The notes below the pieces were generated by a model, which was not told where the DNA came from, did no database searches, and was given only the letters and a program-made list of their open reading frames with translations. Positions 25,820 to 33,996 of a DNA stretch of 64,000 nucleotides are shown one piece after another (the stretch's first letter is position 1; the number at the start of each line of letters is the position of its first letter). Location of the stretch: the NCBI RefSeq assembly GCF_000420745.1, contig NZ_ATVN01000006.1:121436-185435 (forward strand), written 5' to 3'. The position numbers and the translations under genes were made by a program. This stretch comes from Pseudorhodobacter ferrugineus DSM 5888. GTDB lineage: Bacteria; Pseudomonadota; Alphaproteobacteria; Rhodobacterales; Rhodobacteraceae.

Positions 25820-26230
25820 TTAATCGACGGTGATAACCGTCATCACCAGTTTGCCGTCAATCTTGATCGGGCCGTCCTCTTTGGCGCCCAGCGTGTATTC
25901 AAAATTGCCGACAAGATTGCCGCCATCTTCGCCGTGGACCATCAGCATCAGCATATCGCCCGAGGCAACAGGTTCGGTCAGGATGGCTGCAACGTCCATC
26001 GTTTCCCCTTCACGGATCGGGGCATAACCGACCACCGGGCCGGGCTTCATTTCGGCGTTTGTGCGGTGAACGACCAGCCAGCCGTTTTGCGCGGCGGTGA
26101 TCTTTTCTGCCGAAACGATGCCGTTTGATACGTTCTGATTGGAGGCCATTACGCCTTGGCTCATATCGCCCGCTGCAAATGCGGTGCCTGCGGACAAAAC
26201 AACAGCGGCAAGGGTGGTAAAGAGTTTCAT
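25820..26230 (-). CDS. small periplasmic protein (DUF7282-like)
   Basis: 136 residues with a clear Sec signal peptide, MKLFTTLAAVVLSAGTAFA. The mature part reads as a small beta sandwich with GWLVVHRTNAEMKPGPVVGY and MLMVHGEDGGNLVGNFEYTL. This resembles the DUF7282 pattern (dGwvvvH ... vG ... lH.D.....FE) seen in archaeal and bacterial secreted proteins. No cysteines or metal motif stand out beyond two histidines. AAGGAAAGCTCTT precedes the ATG. It sits alone between convergent argG and the sulfotransferase-like gene. Function unknown. Confidence 0.72.
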   Translation of the reverse strand: MKLFTTLAAVVLSAGTAFAAGDMSQGVMASNQNVSNGIVSAEKITAAQNGWLVVHRTNAEMKPGPVVGYAPIREGETMDVAAILTEPVASGDMLMLMVHGEDGGNLVGNFEYTLGAKEDGPIKIDGKLVMTVITVD

Positions 26231-26320
26231 AAGAGCTTTCCTTTGATGGTTTCGGGTATCACAGGCGAAGCTACGGATGGGGTTGGCAAAAAGTTTCAGA
26301 CCGAGGCAATAATTTTGCCC

Positions 26321-27046
26321 TTAGGGCGCGGGAAGTTTGAACGCCTTTATCGCATCATAAAGCGGAAGGGCCGCTGCCAGAAGGTCTGTGTATTCGAGCG
26401 GAAGAGTTGGGACCGGGCCTTCAGCCTCCTCAAACGCCGTTGAGCGGTGAACCGCGCCGTACCAATGGGAGGCCCAGACGCCATCGGACGCGTGGCCGCC
26501 TGCGGGCCAGTTTAACATTTTGTCAGTGTAAGGGATGTTCAGCGCCGTGCAGAGCTTGGCCAGCATTGCGGCGGGGTTGGCGCGGATATCATAGCTGTCG
26601 ATCACGATGGGCGCGCGGCCGAGACGGTTGGATTCGCGTTCAAACAAGGCGGCTTGTTGCGGAAAGCCGATGTCGGTGAGGGTTGGCCCCTGCCGTTTAC
26701 GGGCATAGGAGGCAATGACGCGGGCGGGGTGGCGGATGAGGAAGACGTTTTCGCAACTTTCCATCCACCCAAGGTCCATGTTTGGCAGCATGTGGTGGGT
26801 CATGTGTTTTTGGTAAAAAATCGGGTGCTGGGCGGGGTTAGGGCCGGTGAGTTGGGCCGCGACCTGTGCCGGATTGGTGGGCTGACTGGCGAGAATTTCG
26901 GCGTTCATCGGGTGGATGATGCCGGTTTGCGCGAGGTATGCAGCGTAAAAGGGTTCATCGACCACGGCGCAATCGCCCCTTGCCGCAAAGCTGTACATCA
27001 AGGCGGTTGAGAGGTTGCGGGGGCCGGACCACATGGCGATTTTCAT
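26321..27046 (-). CDS. sulfotransferase-like P-loop protein
   Basis: 241 residues. N-terminal WSGPRNLSTALMYSFAARGD is the 5'-phosphosulfate-binding loop of the sulfotransferase family (serine/arginine variant), and FLIRHPARVIASYARKR matches the 3'-phosphate-binding motif. YDIRANPAAMLAKLCTALNIP is the usual helix after it. Expected to be cytoplasmic. It lies downstream of a class IV aminotransferase gene on the same strand with a hairpin repeat between them. I recall eukaryotic 'branched-chain aminotransferase-like' proteins that fuse this domain to such an enzyme. Substrate unknown; sulfation is not proven. Confidence 0.78.
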   Translation of the reverse strand: MKIAMWSGPRNLSTALMYSFAARGDCAVVDEPFYAAYLAQTGIIHPMNAEILASQPTNPAQVAAQLTGPNPAQHPIFYQKHMTHHMLPNMDLGWMESCENVFLIRHPARVIASYARKRQGPTLTDIGFPQQAALFERESNRLGRAPIVIDSYDIRANPAAMLAKLCTALNIPYTDKMLNWPAGGHASDGVWASHWYGAVHRSTAFEEAEGPVPTLPLEYTDLLAAALPLYDAIKAFKLPAP

Positions 27047-27074
27047 AGTAAGAATTCCGTTTTATTGACGGACC

Positions 27075-27128
27075 GAGCGGGGGTTTCACACCCCCGCACC
27101 CCCGTGGGATATTTTTTAACAGAAAAAG
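27075..27128 (-). repeat. dispersed hairpin repeat, copy 1
   Basis: Read on the minus strand from the aminotransferase end it gives TTTTTCTGTTAAAAAATATC, then a G-rich arm and an 8-base stem GCGGGGGT/ACCCCCGC. It shares the TCTGTTnAnAAATATCCC arm and G/C hairpin with copies at 29671, 36631 and 56429. It probably ends transcription of the aminotransferase gene, although the sulfotransferase-like gene follows within 30 bases. Confidence 0.7.
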
Positions 27129-27141
27129 GCGCGGGGCGGGG

Positions 27142-28041
27142 TTAGGCACCGACGAGGGTTTTGTAGAGAGTGCGCAGGCGTTGGGTGACGGGGCCCATGT
27201 CGCCTGTACCGATTTGACGGCCGTCGATTTGGCTGACGGGGGTTTGGGCGCCGAAGGTGCCTGTCAGAAACGCTTCATCCGCCGAGTAAGTATCGACCAA
27301 TGAGAAGTTGCGTTCAAACACGGGAATGTCGTTGGCGCGGCACAGGTCGATGACCTTTTGGCGGGTGATGCCGTTCATGCAGTAGTCACCCGTGCTGGTC
27401 CAAACCGCGCCTTTTTTGACGATGAAGAAGTTGCAGGCGTTGGTGGTGTTTACGAAACCGTGGGCATCTAACATCAGCGCCTCGTCCGCGCCGGCCTTTT
27501 CGGCGGCGATGCAGGCGAGGATGCAGTTGAGTTTGGAATGGGAGTTAAGTTTCGGGTCCTGGGTCATGGGCAGGCCACGCATATGGGGCACTGTGGCGAG
27601 GCGGATCGGGCGCGGGATTTTGGGGCGCGAGTGTTCCATGATGATGGTGATGGTTGGCCCCTGGCGCGATAGGCTGGGGTGTTGGAAGGGGCGGGTTTTG
27701 ACCCCGCGCGTGACCATAAGGCGGGCGTGGGCATCGGTGGTCATGTGATTTGCGGCCTGAGTATCGGTGAGGGCGGTCAGGAGTTGGGCGCGGGTCATAC
27801 CGATATTTAGGTCGATGGCTTTTGCCGCCTCGAACAGTCGATCGAGGTGTTCATCGGCGAAAGACCAAGTGTTGTTATAGAGGCGCAGACCTTCCCAGAT
27901 GCCATCGCCGAGCATGAAGCCGCTGTCATAGACCGAGACGAGCGCTTGCGCCTTGGGCAGGAGTTTGCCGTTCAGCCAGATGAGGATTTGTTCATTGCGC
28001 GCGTCTTCTTCGGCGGCGTGGGTGGTGATGTGGTCAGTCAT
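27142..28041 (-). CDS. class IV aminotransferase (BCAT/D-amino acid aminotransferase-like)
   Basis: 299 residues, fold type IV PLP enzyme. VSVYDSGFMLGDGIWEGLRLY opens the fold; the PLP lysine lies in LNSHSKLNCILACIAAEKAGADEALMLD; NTTNACNFFIV and GITRQKVIDLCR follow, close to the branched-chain and D-amino acid aminotransferase patterns. ATG 28041 follows AGGGGGC, which sets the start, and the upstream frame overlaps the divergent msrA leader. It lies upstream of a sulfotransferase-like gene, a pairing discussed in the findings. Substrate preference cannot be decided. Confidence 0.85.
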   Translation of the reverse strand: MTDHITTHAAEEDARNEQILIWLNGKLLPKAQALVSVYDSGFMLGDGIWEGLRLYNNTWSFADEHLDRLFEAAKAIDLNIGMTRAQLLTALTDTQAANHMTTDAHARLMVTRGVKTRPFQHPSLSRQGPTITIIMEHSRPKIPRPIRLATVPHMRGLPMTQDPKLNSHSKLNCILACIAAEKAGADEALMLDAHGFVNTTNACNFFIVKKGAVWTSTGDYCMNGITRQKVIDLCRANDIPVFERNFSLVDTYSADEAFLTGTFGAQTPVSQIDGRQIGTGDMGPVTQRLRTLYKTLVGA

Positions 28042-28155
28042 ATAGCCCCCTGTTTTGCGGCAGGTTAGGAGCATCACCTTGCCGTGACAACAGGAGTGTT
28101 GAGTTGATTTATGGGCATTGGGCGAGGCAAGCATGGGGGACATGGAGGATTGGTT

Positions 28156-28779
28156 ATGATGAAATGGGTTTTACTGGCGTTGGCGATGACGGCGGGTGGC
28201 GCGCAGGCGGCAACGGAAAGAGCGATTGTGGCAGGTGGCTGCTTTTGGTGTGTGGAGTCGGATTTTGAATCTGTGCCGGGCGTGAAATCGGTGGTGTCTG
28301 GTTATACCGGGGGGACGACGGCGAACCCGACCTATAAGCAGGTTGGGAAGGGCGGGACGGGGCATTACGAGGCGGTCGAGATTACGTTTGATAATGCCAA
28401 GGTCAGCTATGCCAAGATTTTAGAGCTGTTTTTCCGGTCGGTCGATCCGACGGATGCAGGGGGGCAGTTTTGTGACCGTGGCGACAGTTACCGCACGGCG
28501 GTGTTTCCGCTGAACGCTGGGCAAAAGGCGGTGGCCGAGGCCGAAAAGGGACGCGCGGCGGCGGATTTGCGGCGCAAGATTGTGACACCAGTGGTGGATG
28601 CGGGGCGGTTTTATAAGGCCGAAGCGTATCATCAGGATTATTACAAGGGCAGCAATATCGTGATCACGCGACGCGGGCCCAAAGCGCAATCAGAGGCGTA
28701 TAAGTTTTACCGGACAGCCTGCGGGCGGGACAAGCGCGTGAAGCAGCTTTGGGGCAAAGCGGCGGCTTTTGCCCATTAA
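28156..28779 (+). CDS. msrA: peptide methionine sulfoxide reductase A, exported
   Basis: 207 residues. Reduces methionine-S-sulfoxide. Active site GGCFWC with catalytic C29; GYTGGTTANPTYKQVGKGGTGH and FFRSVDPTDAGGQFCDRG are family blocks. A signal peptide (MMKWVLLALAMTAGGAQA) places it in the periplasm, unlike the common cytoplasmic form. The C-terminal extension (YRTACGRDKRVKQLWG) carries an extra cysteine that could act as resolving cysteine. GGAGGA precedes the ATG. Its stop overlaps the end of the convergent ribokinase gene by 4 bases. Confidence 0.93.
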   Translation: MMKWVLLALAMTAGGAQAATERAIVAGGCFWCVESDFESVPGVKSVVSGYTGGTTANPTYKQVGKGGTGHYEAVEITFDNAKVSYAKILELFFRSVDPTDAGGQFCDRGDSYRTAVFPLNAGQKAVAEAEKGRAAADLRRKIVTPVVDAGRFYKAEAYHQDYYKGSNIVITRRGPKAQSEAYKFYRTACGRDKRVKQLWGKAAAFAH

Positions 28780-29642
28780 GGGGCTGTGCTGAGGAAGCTG
28801 TCGACCTCGGCCGCGGTTGGCATGGCCGATGCGGCGCCGTTGCGGGTGACCTGAAGGGCGGCGGCGGCGGTGGCGCGTTGAAGCGCGTGTTCGCGAGAGA
28901 GGCCGGCATCAAGGGCGGCGGCGATTGTGCCTGCGAAACAATCGCCTGCGCCTGTTGTATCGACGGGCGTTACGGGGAAGGCCGGGAGGGTGAGGGGGGG
29001 TGCGTTGAGGCTGTGCCATTCCGCGCCATCCGCGCCTTTGGTGATGATCACGTCGCACTCTGGCAGATGGCCGAGGGCGTCGACCATTTCGGCGGCTTCC
29101 CATTCATTCATCATCAGAAGGGTGGCGTGGGGGATCGCCTCTTGCAAGGCAGCAAGGTCGAAAGGGGCGGGCGTGTAGAGAATGCGCAGGCCCATATCGG
29201 CGGCGAGGCGAAGGGAGGCGGATTGTGCCGAGGTTTCGTTTTGCATCAGGAGAATGTCGCTGGGACGAGCCGAGGCGAGGGCGCAGGCAACGTGGGAGTC
29301 GGAGATTTGACGGTTGGCGCCGGGGAAAAGAGTGATGGTGTTTTCGGCTGACGGGTCGACCTGAATGATGGCGTGGCCGGTGGGCGTGTTGATATTGGCG
29401 ATGTTCGTCACATCAACGCCGTAGTTGGTAAGTTCTTCGAGCGCCCAGTTGGCATCACGGCCCATTGCGCCGATGTGGAAAACCTTGGCGCCTGCTTTGG
29501 CGGCGGCGACCGATTGGTTTGCGCCTTTGCCGCCCAGACCTTTGGAATAGTCGGTGGCGGCAAGGGTTTCACCTGGCCGTGCAAGATGCGGCACACGGTA
29601 GACATGGTCGATATTGATCGAGCCGAGGGTATAGATCGCCAT
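28776..29642 (-). CDS. rbsK: ribokinase (PfkB family)
   Basis: 288 residues. ATP-dependent sugar kinase, cytoplasmic. N-terminal LGSINIDHVYRVPHLARPGE and GLGGKGANQSVAAAKAG form the sugar site. VDTTGAGDCFAGTIAAALD holds the anion hole and catalytic Asp. The G-x-G-A-N-Q form fits ribokinase best, but related sugar or nucleoside kinases cannot be excluded. No ribose transporter gene is next to it. It is convergent with msrA and separated from maeB upstream by a hairpin repeat. Confidence 0.88.
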   Translation of the reverse strand: MAIYTLGSINIDHVYRVPHLARPGETLAATDYSKGLGGKGANQSVAAAKAGAKVFHIGAMGRDANWALEELTNYGVDVTNIANINTPTGHAIIQVDPSAENTITLFPGANRQISDSHVACALASARPSDILLMQNETSAQSASLRLAADMGLRILYTPAPFDLAALQEAIPHATLLMMNEWEAAEMVDALGHLPECDVIITKGADGAEWHSLNAPPLTLPAFPVTPVDTTGAGDCFAGTIAAALDAGLSREHALQRATAAAALQVTRNGAASAMPTAAEVDSFLSTAP

Positions 29643-29670
29643 ATCAGTGCCTTTTTGGGTGGCACAGGGC

Positions 29671-29724
29671 AGGACCGGGGCACTGCCCCGGACCCCGGGA
29701 TATTTGTGAACAGATGAAACGGGG
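29671..29724 (-). repeat. dispersed hairpin repeat, copy 2
   Basis: Read from the maeB end: CCCCGTTTCATCTGTTCACA, then AATATCCCGGGGTCC and the perfect 7-base stem CCGGGGC-AGT-GCCCCGG. Same arm and hairpin as the copies at 27075, 36631 and 56429. It lies 25 bases past the maeB stop and is a likely terminator. Confidence 0.75.
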
Positions 29725-29748
29725 CGTGTAAGGCCCCGTCAAGTTGTT

Positions 29749-32007
29749 TTACCCGACTTTGCAGGCGGCGAGAACCGCCATGTTCAAGATGTCATTGACG
29801 GTTGAGGCCGTGCTGCAGATTTGAACGGGGCGTTTTAGGCCTGTGAGGATTGGGCCGATCACGGTGGCACCGGCCATTTCCTGCATCAACTTGACCGAAA
29901 TGGACGCAGAGTGGCGGGCGGGAACGACGAGAATATTGGCAGGGCCTGTCAGGCGGCTGAAAGGGTAATGCGCCGCGGCATCAGGGTTGAGGGCGACATC
30001 GACGGTCATTTCGCCTTCGTATTCGAAATCAACGCCGCGCTGATCCAGCACCTTTGGCGCGAGATGCATTTTGGTGGCGCGTTCCGACACCGGATAACCA
30101 AAGGTGGAAAAAGAGACGAAGGCCACGCGCGGCTCTAACCCCAGATTGCGGGCGACGCCTGCGGCTTTGGTGGCGATGGTTGCCAGATCTTCTGGTTCGG
30201 GCCATTCATGGACCAGCGTATCGGCGATCAGCACGATTTTGCCCTTGTGCAACAGCGCCGTCACACCAACGGCCCCATCGGTCGCCTTGGCATCAAACAC
30301 ATGATTGATCAGCGACAGTACATGCGCCGATTTGCGCGTGGCCCCCGTTACCAACCCGTCGCCGTGACCATGCGCCAGCATCAGGGACGCAAACACATGG
30401 CGGTCGCGCGCGGCAAGGCGGTGGATATCGGCGCGGTCGTGGCCATTGCGTTGCAGGCGTTTGTACAAAAACTCGCGGTAGGTTTCCAAATGGCGGGTGT
30501 TAGCGGCGTTCACCACTTCCAGCTCACGCACCGCTTCGCCCAATCCGGCGGTTTCCAGCTTTTCACGCACATCAGCCTCGCGGCCCACGACGATTGCCTT
30601 GCCAAGACCCGCGCGTTGATAGGCAACGGCAGCGCGCAAAACACGGGGGTCATCGCCTTCGGCAAAGATCATCCGTGCCTGTGCCTGACGGGCGCGGGCG
30701 TGGATGCCTTGCAGGATCGACGCGGTTGGGTCCATCCGTGATTTCAGGCTGAGTTCATAGGCGTGCAGGTCAATAATCGGGCGGCGTGCGACGCCGGTAT
30801 CCATGCCGGCCTTGGCCACTGCGGGTGGAATCACATAGATAAGACGCGGGTCGAACGGCGTGGGGATGATGTAATCACGGCCAAACGACAGTTTGCGACC
30901 GTAGGCCATTGCCACCTCATCCGGCACATCCTCGCGCGCCAGTTTTGCCAAAGCATTGGCGCAAGCGATTTTCATTTCGTCATTGATGGCACGGGCGTGG
31001 ATATCCAGCGCGCCGCGGAACAGGTAGGGAAAGCCAAGAACGTTGTTCACCTGATTTGGGTAATCCGAGCGGCCTGTGGCGACGATGGCATCGGGGCGCA
31101 CGGCGTGTGCTTCCTCGGGCGTGATTTCAGGATCGGGGTTGGCCATTGCGAAAATAACAGGGTTTTCCGCCATACTCGTGACCATTTCAGGTGTAACAGC
31201 GCCCTTGGCCGAGACACCAAGGAAGACATCGGCACCGTCCATTGCCTGCTCTAATGTGCGCAGATCAGTGTTGGCGGCATGGGCCGATTTCCATTGGTTC
31301 ATGCCTTCGGTGCGACCCTGGTAGATCACGCCCTTGGTATCGCACATGATGCAATTATCGTGTTTCGCGCCCATGGATTTGAGGAGTTCGAGGCAGGCGA
31401 TGCCCGCCGCCCCTGCCCCGTTCAAAACGATCCGAACATCGCCGATTTTCTTGCCTGACAGTTCAAGCGCGTTGATAAGGCCTGCGGCACAAATCACAGC
31501 AGTGCCGTGCTGATCATCATGGAACACAGGGATATCCATGATTTCCTTGAGCCGTTGTTCAATGATGAAACATTCCGGGGCCTTGATATCTTCAAGGTTA
31601 ATGCCGCCAAAGGTGGGGCCCATCATCGCCACAGCTTTGATAATTTCATCCGGATCTTCGCTGTCGAGTTCGATATCAATGGCGTTCACATCGGCGAAAC
31701 GCTTGAACAGCACCGCCTTGCCCTCCATCACCGGTTTCGAGGCCAGCGCGCCAAGGTTACCCATGCCCAGAATCGCGGTGCCGTTGGAAATAACGGCGAC
31801 CATGTTGCCCTTGACGGTATAGTCATAAGCGGTTTCAGGATTGTCGGCGATGGCCTGAACCGGCACGGCGACACCCGGCGAATAGGCGAGCGACAGATCG
31901 CGCTGCGTGGCCATAGGCGTGGTCGCGACGATTTCGTATTTACCGGGCTTGGGCTCTAGGTGATAGGCAAGCGCCTCTTCGGGGGTTACGCGGGTTTTGG
32001 ACGACAT
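29749..32007 (-). CDS. maeB: NADP-dependent malic enzyme with phosphotransacetylase-like domain
   Basis: 752 residues, the large bacterial two-domain malic enzyme. The N-terminal half (about 1-420) has YSPGVAVPVQAIADNPETAY, HDDQHGTAVICAAGLINAL and the dinucleotide loop LNGAGAAGIACLELL. The C-terminal half (about 430-752) resembles phosphate acetyltransferase (ARMIFAEGDDPRVLRA, GLVTGATRKSAHVL, RLTGPANILVVPA), usually regulatory rather than catalytic. It turns malate into pyruvate plus CO2 with NADPH formation. ATG 32007 is preferred; the frame upstream is low-complexity. Downstream of the GT61 gene, probably with its own promoter. Confidence 0.95.
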   Translation of the reverse strand: MSSKTRVTPEEALAYHLEPKPGKYEIVATTPMATQRDLSLAYSPGVAVPVQAIADNPETAYDYTVKGNMVAVISNGTAILGMGNLGALASKPVMEGKAVLFKRFADVNAIDIELDSEDPDEIIKAVAMMGPTFGGINLEDIKAPECFIIEQRLKEIMDIPVFHDDQHGTAVICAAGLINALELSGKKIGDVRIVLNGAGAAGIACLELLKSMGAKHDNCIMCDTKGVIYQGRTEGMNQWKSAHAANTDLRTLEQAMDGADVFLGVSAKGAVTPEMVTSMAENPVIFAMANPDPEITPEEAHAVRPDAIVATGRSDYPNQVNNVLGFPYLFRGALDIHARAINDEMKIACANALAKLAREDVPDEVAMAYGRKLSFGRDYIIPTPFDPRLIYVIPPAVAKAGMDTGVARRPIIDLHAYELSLKSRMDPTASILQGIHARARQAQARMIFAEGDDPRVLRAAVAYQRAGLGKAIVVGREADVREKLETAGLGEAVRELEVVNAANTRHLETYREFLYKRLQRNGHDRADIHRLAARDRHVFASLMLAHGHGDGLVTGATRKSAHVLSLINHVFDAKATDGAVGVTALLHKGKIVLIADTLVHEWPEPEDLATIATKAAGVARNLGLEPRVAFVSFSTFGYPVSERATKMHLAPKVLDQRGVDFEYEGEMTVDVALNPDAAAHYPFSRLTGPANILVVPARHSASISVKLMQEMAGATVIGPILTGLKRPVQICSTASTVNDILNMAVLAACKVG

Positions 32008-32115
32008 ATTTGCGATATCCTGACTGATTTGCGCAATATTAGGGGGCGGCAGCGCAGGGCACAACGCTGTTAGCGCCAGACAGTTTTGAACACAGGCGCT
32101 TTGGCCCAATTGCGG

Positions 32116-33846
32116 CTAGGCAAGCTGCAACATCCATGGCTTGGATTTGGTCAGGGCTGCATAGCGTTTGGGGAAATCGTGGCGAAGACAGGCAAGCGCC
32201 CATGTGATCACATCGGGTTTGTCGCATTTTTTCGCACACCAAATCATGCGCACAAGCGTTTGCCAGCGCTCTCGGTCCGCCTCATAGGCAAGGTGAAGCG
32301 CAAAGAGTTCTGAGTGATTTTCTTGCCGGTGCTTGTGGCAATCGGCCTTTGCAAGGCAAAGACCAAGATGGCCATTTATGAGGTGATTATGGTTTTCGAG
32401 GAGCTGCCAAGCGCGGTCATATTCGCGTACAGCCATCAGGCGATGAACAAGGGGGTAAAGGCTTTGCGCCGTGGAAAGTTGCGGCAGTTTACCCATAATA
32501 GAGACGATAAAGCTCATCACCTCGGCTACCCCACCATCGGACAAAGCGACGGGAACAATTCCGTCCAGATCAAAGGAGGGGCTGGTCAGCGGGTCGGGTT
32601 TGTTGAAATCCGCAAAGAAGCTGACGTAACGACAGCCCGATGCATGGGCGAGGCTGCGAAAATCGCCCCAACGAAATACGGCAGTTTGCAGGGTGCCGAG
32701 CTCTAGCACATAGGCTTGCGGGCCAGCGAACAGCATATTGGTAAAACCGGCACCGTGATACGAGACCATCATGTCCGCATTCGCCATGATCGCAATTTGT
32801 TCCAGCGGGGTCAGGCTTTCAAACACAACATAGTCGAAGCCGAACAGTTGAAGCATTTCATACAGCTTTTCCCCGCCACTCATATCGCGTTTGCGGCTTT
32901 TGCGATCATCACGGCCCACAAAGAAGCGCTTGGGTAAGTAGCTGAAATCCTTTCCATCTATTGCCTGAAGCGCGCGTTTTCGTAAGGCGGTTAGACCCGA
33001 GTGGAAGCTGTTCATCGACAAAATGGCTTGCGAGCCGCGGTAGGCATCGTGCCCACGAAACATGGCGTCGGAGGGGGCAAATTCGGTCACAGAGCCGACG
33101 ACATCAGGAGGAAACTGGAAATAGGCGCAAAAGAAGTCGAAGGCTGTGATCACAAGATCATAGTCTTTGGGCGAACGTTCAAGGAAAACGCGGCCATCCA
33201 GTTCGGGGAACAACGCGGCGACGAAATCCATGACAAAAGGGCGGGTTTTATCTGGGTTGTTGGGGAAGTGGAAAAAGACATCGCCTTGGAAGCCAGCATC
33301 AACCAAAGCCGCAAGCTGTGAGAGGGATTCTGTGATGAAATGGTAGTAGTTGAAGGTGTTCCGACATTCGATCGCGATGGCAATACTCGCGGGGTGGCCG
33401 CCTTGCCAAAGGGGGATGCTGGCAGTGGTATTCAGGCTCTGACATTGCTGAAAATAGGCAACAAGCTGATCTTCGGGATCAAAATCATCATCCTCGTTTT
33501 CCCAACAGTAACGGTTCAAAAGGCGAATGCCTGACGCCCCACTTAGCAGGCACTTACCATTGACCAGCGAAAAGGATTTGCGAAAAGACGCTTGCTGCAA
33601 GAGGACGGGAACGGTGTTGAACTCGATCGCTTTGGAAAAGGCTTTGTGACGATCCATGACAGTCAGATAGGCTTGGATCTTGTGGTTAATCTCGGCATGC
33701 GCGCTTACGGCAAAGCCTTGTATCAACGCAGGTTCCACCGGCCGCCAGACAAAGTCAGCAGGGCGCAACAGCGACATGCCCACCTCTTGGGCGGGATTCA
33801 GGAACAAATCCTGTGACGGTTGGGTAAAGCTGATCTGATTGCGCAT
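32116..33846 (-). CDS. GT61-family glycosyltransferase-like protein
   Basis: 576 residues. The middle shows the DUF563/GT61 pattern: NTFNYYHFITESLSQLAALV, RFFVGRDDRKSRKRD and VSYHGAGFTNMLFAGP, the last being the usual nucleotide-sugar site. Roughly 130 extra residues at the end are helical and tetratricopeptide-like (YDRAWQLLENHNHLINGHLG and on). It probably adds a sugar to a polysaccharide or protein in the cytoplasm. No other glycan gene is adjacent. Divergent from mutS with 150 bases between. The acceptor is unknown. Confidence 0.75.
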   Translation of the reverse strand: MRNQISFTQPSQDLFLNPAQEVGMSLLRPADFVWRPVEPALIQGFAVSAHAEINHKIQAYLTVMDRHKAFSKAIEFNTVPVLLQQASFRKSFSLVNGKCLLSGASGIRLLNRYCWENEDDDFDPEDQLVAYFQQCQSLNTTASIPLWQGGHPASIAIAIECRNTFNYYHFITESLSQLAALVDAGFQGDVFFHFPNNPDKTRPFVMDFVAALFPELDGRVFLERSPKDYDLVITAFDFFCAYFQFPPDVVGSVTEFAPSDAMFRGHDAYRGSQAILSMNSFHSGLTALRKRALQAIDGKDFSYLPKRFFVGRDDRKSRKRDMSGGEKLYEMLQLFGFDYVVFESLTPLEQIAIMANADMMVSYHGAGFTNMLFAGPQAYVLELGTLQTAVFRWGDFRSLAHASGCRYVSFFADFNKPDPLTSPSFDLDGIVPVALSDGGVAEVMSFIVSIMGKLPQLSTAQSLYPLVHRLMAVREYDRAWQLLENHNHLINGHLGLCLAKADCHKHRQENHSELFALHLAYEADRERWQTLVRMIWCAKKCDKPDVITWALACLRHDFPKRYAALTKSKPWMLQLA

Positions 33847-33996
33847 TCTTCTTACAACTTTGGGCGGCGAGGTCGCTAAACCCCAAGATGTCCTATTTCA
33901 CTGCCAAAGGTCTACCTGATTTAGCAGGGTTTGCCAAAGCCCCTTCCCCCGTGCCCTATGGTTTTGTAGGGTCAGGGCCAAACCAGGGGGTGGGCC

